A stretch of 64,000 bases of DNA from Arcobacter sp. FWKO B (GTDB lineage Bacteria > Campylobacterota > Campylobacteria > Campylobacterales > Arcobacteraceae): the NCBI RefSeq assembly GCF_014844135.1, contig NZ_CP041403.1, positions 2,046,001-2,110,000 of the forward strand, read 5' to 3'. The position numbers and the translations under genes were made by a program. This document shows positions 57,075 through 64,000 of the stretch, in pieces. Within the stretch, counting starts at the first letter, position 1. Every line of letters starts with the position of its first letter. The notes under the pieces were generated by a model. The model searched no databases, was not told the DNA's origin, and saw only the letters and a program-made list of their open reading frames with translations.

Positions 57075-57280
57075 GATGCAATTGTATCAAATTGTTTGTT
57101 AAATGTACTATATTCTAATGACAAGTTGTTTTTAGTAATATTGTTTTTCTTAACAGTAGTTAAGATATCATCAAATCTTAATTTCCCTTTTTGTTTGTTT
57201 AACTCATCTAAATATGCCAAAACCAAAAGAATTGCTGTGATTGATGTCATAATTATTATAATAAATAAAATCATTTCCAT
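57071..57280 (-). CDS. small membrane protein between repressor and uvrB, 69 aa
   Basis: The product begins [20 protein letters not shown], a single membrane helix at about 3-26, followed by a charged, mostly helical tail. Its start shares one base with the stop of the repressor gene and its stop overlaps the start of uvrB, so the three are translationally coupled. I recognise no family. Small membrane proteins induced with repair genes can delay division (SulA-like or SidA-like roles), but that is speculation from context. Confidence 0.75.
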   Translation of the reverse strand: MEMILFIIIIMTSITAILLVLAYLDELNKQKGKLRFDDILTTVKKNNITKNNLSLEYSTFNKQFDTIAS

Positions 57281-57948
57281 TATACTACTCCTATTTTGCT
57301 AATTACTTTTCCAAGAATATTTATATTTTCAAGTTCATAAGGCTTAAATATTTCACTATTGTAGTTTTTGTTATCACTAATTAGTTCTATATTCCCATCA
57401 AGTTTTCTTGATATTCTTTTTACAAAGAGCCCTGCTAGTGTTGATACTACAAATATTCCACCTTTTGAGATGTCTTTTTTTGTTTTGTCAAAGAGTATTA
57501 TTTCTTTATCATTTAATGTAGGATACATAGAATCTCCTATTACATTAATTGCTACTATATCATCTGATATTATTTTGTTTGATTTGTATAAACTTTGCAA
57601 TATAATTGAATCAAATGCTATATATTCATAATCTTCTTCAAAATTTAAAGAACCTCCACCAGCACTTGCACTTATCTCTTTAAAATATTTTATTTTTGTA
57701 TATTTGTTTGTTTGTTCTTCTAATGACTTTGGCAATTGATCAAAAAGTACCCAATTAATAGATATATTTCTTTTTGCACAAAAATATGCAATTTGTTCAT
57801 AAGGAATAGAGTTCCTTTTTTTTAGATGGGACAAACTTTCATTGGATATATGCAAAGCTGTAGCAACATCTTTATCAAATACCCTTTTGTTCCCAATTTC
57901 TGAACTAATAATATCTTTTAATTTGTCAATTATTTCACTAAATTCCAA
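57280..57948 (-). CDS. S24-family self-cleaving repressor (CI/LexA-like)
   Basis: Residues 1-70 are a CI-type helix-turn-helix domain (DKDVATALHISNESLSHLKKRN with IPYEQIAYFC and SINWVLFD). Residues about 86-222 are a LexA/CI-type peptidase: a possible Ala96-Gly97 cleavage site in SASAGGGS, the serine in IGDSMYPTL (Ser140) and the lysine in LFVKRIS (Lys177). These are all the parts needed for RecA-stimulated self-cleavage. It is the first gene of an operon with the small membrane protein and uvrB and diverges from a Y-family polymerase, so a DNA-damage response regulator is likely. A prophage remnant repressor is the alternative. Confidence 0.88.
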   Translation of the reverse strand: MEFSEIIDKLKDIISSEIGNKRVFDKDVATALHISNESLSHLKKRNSIPYEQIAYFCAKRNISINWVLFDQLPKSLEEQTNKYTKIKYFKEISASAGGGSLNFEEDYEYIAFDSIILQSLYKSNKIISDDIVAINVIGDSMYPTLNDKEIILFDKTKKDISKGGIFVVSTLAGLFVKRISRKLDGNIELISDNKNYNSEIFKPYELENINILGKVISKIGVV

Positions 57949-57962
57949 ATATATCCTTTTAA

Positions 57963-57983
57963 TAATTGATAAAATATCAATTA
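57963..57983. promoter_or_regulatory. perfect operator-like palindrome between repressor and polymerase genes
   Basis: TAATTGATA (57963-57971) and TATCAATTA (57975-57983) are exact complements separated by AAA. A further TATCAA half-site is at 57997-58002. The palindrome would lie in the 5' UTR of the repressor operon and upstream of the polymerase promoter. It is the best candidate binding site for the S24 repressor. Confidence 0.7.
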
Positions 57984-58006
57984 ATTAATGACATTCTATC
58001 AAATAT

Positions 58007-58012
58007 ATTATA
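58007..58012 (-). promoter_or_regulatory. -10 element of the repressor-uvrB operon
   Basis: The minus strand reads TATAAT here, about 59 bases upstream of the repressor ATG. It overlaps plus-strand TATTAT/TATACT boxes that could serve the polymerase gene, so the two promoters are interlocked. Confidence 0.5.
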
Positions 58013-58048
58013 CTTATGTCAAGATTTATTGAAAATAAAAGGACAAAA

Positions 58049-59341
58049 ATGAAAATACATCTAGATTTAGATTGTTTTTTTGTATCTGCTGAAAGGGCTA
58101 GATATCCATTTTTAAATGGTAAATGTGTAGTTGTTGCAAAAGGAAGTGATAAAAAAATATTTTCTAATACAAAAAAAGATGGTAGGTTATTGCAAGAAGC
58201 TGGAGCTTTTAACTCTATTTTACAGTTTGATAGCAATTACGATAAAAGCTCTGTATTAACAAATTGGAAAAAAGAGTTTATAGATGAAGATGGAGCTATT
58301 CATGCTATAGTAATAGCAAAAAGTTATGAATGTAAACCTTATGGGATAAAAACAGGTACGCATTTGGGTGATGCTTTTTGTATGTGTAAAGAGCTAATAG
58401 TGTTACCTAGTGATCACATGTATTATCAAAGTATATCTCATAAACTTAAAGAGTTCCTTGATACAAAAATACCACTTATTGAACAATATTCAATTGATGA
58501 GTTTTTTGGTGATTTAACTGGCTGGATTAACGATGAAGATGTATATGATTTTATAAATGATTTACAAGCTCAGATAATGGATATATTTTCATTACCTATT
58601 AGTATTGCAGCAAGTGAGTCAAAATGGATTGCGAAACTTGCAACAGACAAAATAAAACCATATGGAGTTAAAGTGGTTACTAAAGAAAAAGTCGATGAAT
58701 TTACACAAGATATAGGTATAAATGAATTTCCTGGTATTGGAAAGTCTATTTCAAAAAGACTTGCATCATATTATATAAATACCATTTCGCAGGCAAAACA
58801 ATATCCAAGTATTTTTGATTCTTATGGTAAGATGGGGAAGGTATTATATAAAAGGATATGTGGTATAGATAATGAAGCTGTAATACCATCTGTAAATAGA
58901 AAAGGGATAGGAATAAGTAGAAACTTTAGTGCAATAATATCTCGTGAGGAACTTTTAAGAAGAGTAGCTATCTTAGCAAGATATTTGTCTCATACTATCT
59001 TAAAGCTAAATCTTAATCCAACAACTTTTTACTTTAAGATAAAATATGAGTACAACTTAAAAGCATCAAAGTCTATTACTATTGATAGAGTATTTAATGA
59101 AAAATTTTTGATTGACTTGGCAAAAGAGATGTTTTTAACCCTTGATACACACCATAACTATAAAATTCATAAGATATCAATGAATGCATCAAATTTTACA
59201 TCTACTTCAAATCAAAAGACGCTCTCTTTACTAACACTGCAAAAAGATATTTCTCAAGCAAGATTGTCACAAAGTCTAGTAAAAATAAGAGATAAGTATG
59301 GAATAGATATCATAAAATATGGTATAGAAAATATACCTTAA
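58049..59341 (+). CDS. Y-family translesion DNA polymerase (DinB/UmuC-like)
   Basis: I chose the ATG at 58049 because AAAAGGACAAAA precedes it and the protein then starts at the conserved KIHLDLDCFFVSAE with its catalytic aspartates; an ATG at 58016 would add 11 residues and lies at the promoter. The catalytic SIDEFFGDLTG, the IAASESKWIAKLATD segment and FPGIGKSISKRLASYY helix-hairpin-helix follow, with a little-finger domain behind. About 430 residues make it longer than typical DinB, with an insertion near residues 45-85 (SNTKKDGRLLQEAGAF region). It copies damaged DNA with low fidelity and diverges from an S24 repressor. Confidence 0.92.
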   Translation: MKIHLDLDCFFVSAERARYPFLNGKCVVVAKGSDKKIFSNTKKDGRLLQEAGAFNSILQFDSNYDKSSVLTNWKKEFIDEDGAIHAIVIAKSYECKPYGIKTGTHLGDAFCMCKELIVLPSDHMYYQSISHKLKEFLDTKIPLIEQYSIDEFFGDLTGWINDEDVYDFINDLQAQIMDIFSLPISIAASESKWIAKLATDKIKPYGVKVVTKEKVDEFTQDIGINEFPGIGKSISKRLASYYINTISQAKQYPSIFDSYGKMGKVLYKRICGIDNEAVIPSVNRKGIGISRNFSAIISREELLRRVAILARYLSHTILKLNLNPTTFYFKIKYEYNLKASKSITIDRVFNEKFLIDLAKEMFLTLDTHHNYKIHKISMNASNFTSTSNQKTLSLLTLQKDISQARLSQSLVKIRDKYGIDIIKYGIENIP

Positions 59342-59346
59342 GTATT

Positions 59347-61461
59347 CTATTCGTGCAATCCATCTTTTGTTTTTGATAAAGGTTCAGGTTTTCCATAATA
59401 AAAACCTTGTTTATAGTCTACTCCAATTTCGTCTAAAATTTTTGCAATTTCCGCATCTGAAACAAACTCAGCTATTGTTTTAAGACCAGTTTTTTTTGCA
59501 AAGTCTACTATTGTTTCTACAACTATTTTTGCATCTGGATCTTTAACCACATCTTTAATAAGTGAGCCATCAATCTTAAGAAAATCAGCCTTCATTTTTA
59601 AAACTTGTTCAAAGTTTGAGTATCCACTACCAAAATCATCTATTGCAAACTTACAACCATAAGCTTTAAATTTCGTAATAAATGAATAAACTTTGTCATA
59701 ATCTTCTATACTGTCTGTTTCAAGTATCTCAAAAGTAATTCTTGGACCAAGTTCTGGAAAAATGATAAATTGATTTTCTATGAAAGTTTCTGTATCAATA
59801 TCAATCATATCTTCATAACCAATATTTAAACTCAATTCTTCATCTCTTTCAAGGAAGATATTGAAGCTTTTTAAAAACATAGTTTGCGTGATATATTTAT
59901 ATTCTCTTATTTGTTTAGAAATATCCAAAAATAGATTTGGAGTAAGAACTGTGCCATCAGGTTCTATAAGTCTTACAAGAGCTTCGTATTTGATTATTTT
60001 ATTTGTTTTTGCACATACTATTGGTTGAAAATATGGCTTTATACCATTTTGTTCTAGGGCTTGAATAACTTTATGTGTATATTCAAAGTTTTTATTAGAG
60101 TTTTCAAATATTTTAAGTTCATCACTATAAACAATATATTTATCATTTTTCTTTTGTTTTAAGACTTTCATTGAGGCATCAGCAGTTTGTAAATAAGGCT
60201 CTTTCTTTGTGATACTAGCACTTGCAGTTATTCTTATTTTAAAACCTTTTATATTAAAGTTAGTTTCACTTATTTTATTTAAAAAATTTAAAATCAAAGA
60301 GTTAAAAGCAAAAGTCTTACTCCTTGTATTTACAAGTATCCCAAAGTCATCACCACCAAGTCTAAAAATAGTAGTATCTTGTGGAAAGAACTCTATTACA
60401 AAAAGTTTCAGTCTATTTGCAACTTTGTATAAAATAACATCTCCAACATCAAATCCATAAAAATCGTTCAAGTCTTTGAAGTTATCAATATTAATCAGTA
60501 TAAATACAGCATCTTTTGGATTTGATTTTATCACTTCATTGAAACTAGTTCTATTCATTAGTCCAGTCAATGAGTCATACTTTGAGTTAAATTCCAAAGT
60601 TTTTGTGATAGAGTTTAGCCTTTTATTGTCTGTTTTTACTTTTGATAATAAAAATAAAATTGAAATGATAGTAAGAGTAAATATAGCTACTAGTAAAATT
60701 GAAATGCTATTAAGATTACCTAAAATATTTTTTGAACTTGCTAAAAATTCTTTATCTATTAATTCTATAGAGTGTTTACTTTCAAGTTCAAATACTTTGT
60801 TTAATGATTGTATATATACTTGTTGATTATTTAGATATACATTATAAAGTTCAATATATGAGTTTTTAAAAGAATTAAGTTGTTGGTTTTTTAGTGAAAT
60901 GTTATTTAGATTTTGAATTAAGCTTTCTATTTCATATTTAATATCTGAGTTTTTAAAGTCATTTGTTTTAAGGAGTCTAATCAATATTGAAGAACTTTGA
61001 AACAAAAATTGTTTTTCACTTTCATCTTGAAAGTTTATATTTTCTCTGAGGTGAAATTGCATATTTGGAAGTTGTGATATAACATTTTGCATATTTATAG
61101 CAGCTTTTACTGCATCTTTACCTAGCTGTTCTTTTTGTTTTACTATTTCAAGGTATTCGTTAAGATAAAATTTTTTTGTTTCTGTTAAGTTTAAAGTTTC
61201 AAAAGAAGAATATACATTATTTATCCTATCCATTGTATCATCTATTTCAGAATATCCTCTATCAAGTAGAATAGTCCCTTGCAATATAGTAACATTTAGC
61301 TTTTCGTCACAATATTTTAATTTCTCTACTTTTTCTTGAAATGCTTTATTGTAATGGATATACTCATTTACTTTGAAACTATGTAAAATAGATGCTAAAA
61401 TAAATAATAATATTGCTATAAAAGCTAAAAAAATTTTGTTTTTACTAAAAAAATCAATCAT
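59347..61461 (-). CDS. membrane GGDEF/EAL cyclic-di-GMP protein
   Basis: The 704-residue product has a membrane helix at about 10-29, a periplasmic helical sensor region (DAHL-like) to about 250, a second membrane helix (ISILLVAIFTLTIISILFLLS), a GGDEF domain from about 290 with the variant active site GGDDF, and an EAL domain from about 455 with YEALVRL and FAIDDFGSGYSNF. The EAL motifs look intact, so phosphodiesterase activity is likely. GGDDF is a conservative change of GGDEF, so cyclase activity may be reduced. The stop of the phosphatase gene upstream overlaps its start. Confidence 0.92.
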   Translation of the reverse strand: MIDFFSKNKIFLAFIAILLFILASILHSFKVNEYIHYNKAFQEKVEKLKYCDEKLNVTILQGTILLDRGYSEIDDTMDRINNVYSSFETLNLTETKKFYLNEYLEIVKQKEQLGKDAVKAAINMQNVISQLPNMQFHLRENINFQDESEKQFLFQSSSILIRLLKTNDFKNSDIKYEIESLIQNLNNISLKNQQLNSFKNSYIELYNVYLNNQQVYIQSLNKVFELESKHSIELIDKEFLASSKNILGNLNSISILLVAIFTLTIISILFLLSKVKTDNKRLNSITKTLEFNSKYDSLTGLMNRTSFNEVIKSNPKDAVFILINIDNFKDLNDFYGFDVGDVILYKVANRLKLFVIEFFPQDTTIFRLGGDDFGILVNTRSKTFAFNSLILNFLNKISETNFNIKGFKIRITASASITKKEPYLQTADASMKVLKQKKNDKYIVYSDELKIFENSNKNFEYTHKVIQALEQNGIKPYFQPIVCAKTNKIIKYEALVRLIEPDGTVLTPNLFLDISKQIREYKYITQTMFLKSFNIFLERDEELSLNIGYEDMIDIDTETFIENQFIIFPELGPRITFEILETDSIEDYDKVYSFITKFKAYGCKFAIDDFGSGYSNFEQVLKMKADFLKIDGSLIKDVVKDPDAKIVVETIVDFAKKTGLKTIAEFVSDAEIAKILDEIGVDYKQGFYYGKPEPLSKTKDGLHE

Positions 61462-62212
61462 TAATATTTAGATGTTCCAATTTTATACTTTTTTGTGACA
61501 TTCTAGCATACATTTTAGAACAAAAAGCTGAAGGTAAATTAAAATAATTTTTGTTAGCATATAATAATGAACTACATTGATGAAAGTGACCTTCAATAAT
61601 ATAATCACATGGTGGATAGCTATTTATCCTAGATATCATAAAATCATCAAAATTATCTAGTTTTTTGCATATATTTTTAATTGCCAATTTTTTTGCAATT
61701 TTTTTTGTAATAAAGTTGTTGAAATCAAATAAGTTTACAATTTTAAGTAACAAAGAGTTTCTAATAACCTTACAGTAAAGATTATAAATATTGTTTGTAT
61801 ATATATCACCATGACTTAGATAAGCTATCATATTAGTATGTAAACCAAAAGCTACAGGTTGTATATTTCTTGGAAAAACTTTTACTTTTGGAAATATAGA
61901 AGCAAGATTAAAATCGTGATTACCTTCAAAATAATATATCTCTATTTTTTGAGATAGCTCATTGATAATAGAAATTGGTTCTTGATTTACTGTTTTAAAG
62001 TAGTTAGATTCTTCACATAAAAAATCAAAGATATCACCCATCAAAAAAAGTTGTGTTGTTTGTATATCACCAGATTTGATTTTTTCTAATATGGTTACTA
62101 ACTCATTTCTTTCTTTGTTATAGTGTGAATCAGCTATGAATATAGCTCCTTCTTTGATAGTAGATAGTAGATAGTTTATAGTTGATGACTGATGGTGAAT
62201 ATCATTAATCAT
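61454..62212 (-). CDS. calcineurin-like phosphoesterase (LpxH-like)
   Basis: The 252-residue product has the metallophosphoesterase motifs IADSH (D28, H30), LMGDIFDFL near 57-65, YFEGNHDFN near 94-102 and GHFHQ near the C-terminus. This is the pattern of UDP-2,3-diacylglucosamine hydrolase LpxH in lipid A synthesis and its relatives. The first 20 residues (MINDIHHQSSTINYLLSTIK) are encoded by a heptamer repeat and precede the family core, so they look like an added leader; translation may begin further in. Identity as the cell's actual lipid A enzyme is unproven. Confidence 0.8.
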   Translation of the reverse strand: MINDIHHQSSTINYLLSTIKEGAIFIADSHYNKERNELVTILEKIKSGDIQTTQLFLMGDIFDFLCEESNYFKTVNQEPISIINELSQKIEIYYFEGNHDFNLASIFPKVKVFPRNIQPVAFGLHTNMIAYLSHGDIYTNNIYNLYCKVIRNSLLLKIVNLFDFNNFITKKIAKKLAIKNICKKLDNFDDFMISRINSYPPCDYIIEGHFHQCSSLLYANKNYFNLPSAFCSKMYARMSQKSIKLEHLNIND

Positions 62213-62269
62213 TGATATATCTTTTGTAATTTTTTACTAATCACTATCAACTACCAACTATCAACTACA
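62156..62269. repeat. hairpin with 7-base-phased arms at the 5' end of the phosphatase gene
   Basis: The left arm (62156-62197) reads GATAGTA, GATAGTA, GATAGTT, TATAGTT, GATGACT, GATGGTG; the right arm (62242-62269) reads CACTATC, AACTACC, AACTATC, AACTACA. The arms are roughly complementary. The left arm is coding in the phosphatase gene and the right arm ends at the argC stop. Confidence 0.8.
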
Positions 62270-63277
62270 CTAAGGTACATAAGCAAACTTAGGAATACCA
62301 TAGTCTTCTTCAAAGCCGTACATTAAGTTTGCATTTACAACAGCTTGTGATGAAGCTCCTCTTAGGAGATTGTCAATAGAACTACTTACAAATAGGTCTT
62401 TGCCATTAGTAGTAGCAAATATATCACAAAAATTCGTTCCACTTGAAGATTTTATATCTACAGGATTATCAAAAATTCTTACAAATTTAGAATTTTTATA
62501 AAACTCTTCTAATACCTCTTTTGCATTAATTTCTTGTGACAAAGAAGCATAAATACTACATAACATACCTCTTGTAGCAGGAAGAAGGTGTGGTACAAAA
62601 TTTATATTTAGATTTTTATTTGTAACTTTAGATATTTTTTCTTTTATTTCTGGAGCATGTCTATGTTTAAATGGATTGTATGCAAATAAGTTTTCATTTA
62701 TTGTACAATAGTGAGTTGTTTCGCTAAGTTTTTTTCCAGCTCCACTTACTCCACTTTTTGCATCTACAAATAAAGAGCTTTGATCTTGAATATATTTTAC
62801 AAAAGGGATTATTCCAAGGAGTGTTGCCGTAGGATAACACCCTGGATTAGCAACAAGATTTGCATTTTTTATCTCTTTGCTATAAAATTCAGGTAAGCCA
62901 TACACTGCATTTGGTAAGTTTTCTTTATCAATATGAGGGCAATAGTGTTCTTCATAAGTATCAAGTTCTAGTCTATAATCAGCAGATAAATCAACCACTT
63001 TTACACCACCTGCAATCAGCTCTTTTGCCAGTCCCATAGATGCTTTATGTGGCAATGCTAAAAATGCAAGTTCACAAGAGTTGATAATATCGTTTGTGTC
63101 GGCTTTTTTTACTTCTAAATCACAAATACCTTTTAGACTAGGATGAAGTTTTGACAAAGATGTACTTCCTTCACTATTTGCAACATATGATATTTCAAAT
63201 TTTGGATGGATTGATAAAATTTTTACAAGTTCAAGTCCAGTATATCCAGTAGCACCTATAATTCCAACTTTTATCAC
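62270..63277 (-). CDS. argC: N-acetyl-gamma-glutamyl-phosphate reductase
   Basis: The 335-residue product has the NADP site GIIGATGYTGLELVKIL, LALPHKASMGLAKEL, the active-site cysteine in NPGCYPTATLLG and HRHAPEI for the catalytic His. It performs the third step of arginine synthesis. It overlaps greA by 4 bases at its start, so the two are co-transcribed. Confidence 0.97.
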   Translation of the reverse strand: MIKVGIIGATGYTGLELVKILSIHPKFEISYVANSEGSTSLSKLHPSLKGICDLEVKKADTNDIINSCELAFLALPHKASMGLAKELIAGGVKVVDLSADYRLELDTYEEHYCPHIDKENLPNAVYGLPEFYSKEIKNANLVANPGCYPTATLLGIIPFVKYIQDQSSLFVDAKSGVSGAGKKLSETTHYCTINENLFAYNPFKHRHAPEIKEKISKVTNKNLNINFVPHLLPATRGMLCSIYASLSQEINAKEVLEEFYKNSKFVRIFDNPVDIKSSSGTNFCDIFATTNGKDLFVSSSIDNLLRGASSQAVVNANLMYGFEEDYGIPKFAYVP

Positions 63278-63756
63278 TTCACTTCCTTATAATATACTCT
63301 TTCAATTTCGAATTCTTTTTTTCCACCTGGAAGAGTAGCTTTTAGTTCATCACCTTCAACTTTTCCTAAAAGTTGTTTTGCTAAAGGTGAATTAAAAGAT
63401 ATTAACCCATTTGTTGGGTCACTTTCTGTAGAACCAACTATAGTGTATGTAATTTCTTCGCCTGAAGCTACATCAATCATCAATACAGTAGAACCAAAGC
63501 TTACTCTATCATGTGGTAATGTTGCAGGGTCTATAATGATAGCTTTTGTTATAGTATCATTAAGTTCAGCTATTTTTGCATCTATAATTTTAAGTTTTTC
63601 TCTTGCAGCGTGATATTCTGCATTCTCTTTTAAGTCTCCTAGTTGTCTAGCTTCTTCTATTGCTATAAGTGTAGCAGGTCGTTCTACTGATTTAAGATGA
63701 CTCAGCTCCCCAGTTATTTGCTCATAACCAGTTTTTGTCATAGGTTCTTTATCCAT
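63274..63756 (-). CDS. greA: transcription elongation factor GreA
   Basis: The 160-residue product has the N-terminal coiled coil with acidic tip (ARQLGDLKENAEYHAAREKL) and the C-terminal globular domain (SPLAKQLLGKVEGDELKATLPGG). GreA rescues backtracked RNA polymerase by stimulating transcript cleavage. GGAAAAAATGG precedes the start on the minus strand. Confidence 0.97.
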   Translation of the reverse strand: MDKEPMTKTGYEQITGELSHLKSVERPATLIAIEEARQLGDLKENAEYHAAREKLKIIDAKIAELNDTITKAIIIDPATLPHDRVSFGSTVLMIDVASGEEITYTIVGSTESDPTNGLISFNSPLAKQLLGKVEGDELKATLPGGKKEFEIERVYYKEVK

Positions 63757-63802
63757 TTTTTCCTCTTCTTGTAAATATTTTAGCTCTTTATTTTTATTTG
63801 TG

Positions 63803-63808
63803 TATAAT
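63803..63808 (+). promoter_or_regulatory. -10 element of the tcdA-like gene
   Basis: TATAAT in GTGTATAATTATATC; transcription would start near 63815, before the ATG at 63843. Confidence 0.6.
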
Positions 63809-63842
63809 TATATCAAAAATAAGTTAAACAATGGAAGATAAT

Positions 63843-64000
63843 ATGGATACAATACTAACAGAGTCTTTAAACCATGACTCTAAGCACTCTTTTAATAGAT
63901 ATGATAGGTGTAAAAAACTTTTCGCAGATGATTTTGAAAAAATACAAAATACAAAAATTATAATACTTGGTGTTGGAGGAGTTGGGAGTTTTGCCCTTGA
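63843..64000 (+). CDS. tcdA: TcdA-like tRNA threonylcarbamoyladenosine dehydratase, N-terminal part (cut by window edge)
   Basis: About 52 residues are visible: a short leader, then FNRYDRCKKLFADDFEKIQ and KIIILGVGGVGSFALD, the E1-like ATP site as placed in TcdA (CsdL) proteins. TcdA cyclises t6A in tRNA. I prefer the ATG at 63843, with GGAAG 5 bases upstream, over the ATG at 63831, which has no ribosome binding site. MoeB/ThiF relatives remain possible because the rest is outside the window. Confidence 0.75.
   Translation, partial: MDTILTESLNHDSKHSFNRYDRCKKLFADDFEKIQNTKIIILGVGGVGSFAL

Overview
The window is AT-rich chromosomal DNA from a Campylobacterota bacterium, most likely of the family Arcobacteraceae. 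The strongest pointer is a voltage-gated sodium channel (47321-48115) with the TLESWSM selectivity filter and S4 segment known from NavAb of Arcobacter butzleri. Other pointers are histidine kinases with the HQWRQPLS box, frequent TTG and GTG starts, and isolated TATAAT promoters. No gene-free stretch exceeds about 210 bases.

Positions 1 to about 14650 look like the right part of an integrated mobile element that continues off the left edge and stops beside the 3' end of a tRNA with anticodon CAU (14655-14731). It carries a ParA-type ATPase and two different type IV coupling protein-like ATPases: one membrane-anchored (4065-5951), one without a membrane anchor (10404-11657). Shortly upstream of each lies a membrane protein beginning with repeats of the peptide MSGNA. 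It also encodes a lipoprotein, three exported or membrane-anchored proteins, many small proteins, a CI-like repressor lacking a peptidase domain, tandem AlpA/Xis-like regulators and an unknown 252-residue protein. Four transcription units of the element begin with the same leader sequence (AATCTTTGAATTGTGAAG, then TAAGAAACAG, usually followed by a small hairpin). No relaxase, integrase or type IV secretion channel gene is visible, so the element's function is open. This is the part of the window most likely to hold something undescribed.

From 14812 to the end the genes are chromosomal. 14812-21954 holds a PP-loop ATPase, a tRNA adenine methyltransferase-like protein, a cysteine-cluster protein, a TPR lipoprotein, trpC, htpX, a uracil-DNA glycosylase-like protein and a lipoprotein. 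22144-25076 is the rpmJ-rpsM-rpsK-rpsD-rpoA-rplQ operon, preceded by a well-formed three-way-junction leader RNA (22020-22117). 25170-36141 holds a 2-oxoglutarate oxygenase, gatA, guaB, metX, xseB, a zinc peptidase, a ThiF-like enzyme, carB, a Sua5-like protein and mog. 36200-41354 holds a response regulator and then, on the minus strand, rpsF-ssb-rpsR, holA and rnr. 41419-48115 holds a binding-protein/histidine-kinase pair, ilvC, a deacetylase-like protein, dprA and the sodium channel. The minus strand from 57948 down to 48161 carries an S24 repressor, a small membrane protein, uvrB, pyrH, rpoZ, spoT, tyrS, a nitronate monooxygenase-like protein and an amidase. A Y-family DNA polymerase diverges from the repressor across a perfect operator-like palindrome, which suggests a damage-response module that does not use classical LexA. 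The right end has a GGDEF/EAL protein, an LpxH-like phosphatase, argC, greA and the start of a tcdA-like gene.

A second theme in the chromosomal part is a set of intergenic hairpins whose arms are built of 7- or 8-base units in strict phase (28797-28894, 35119-35199, 55067-55108, 62156-62269). Some of them run into coding sequence.
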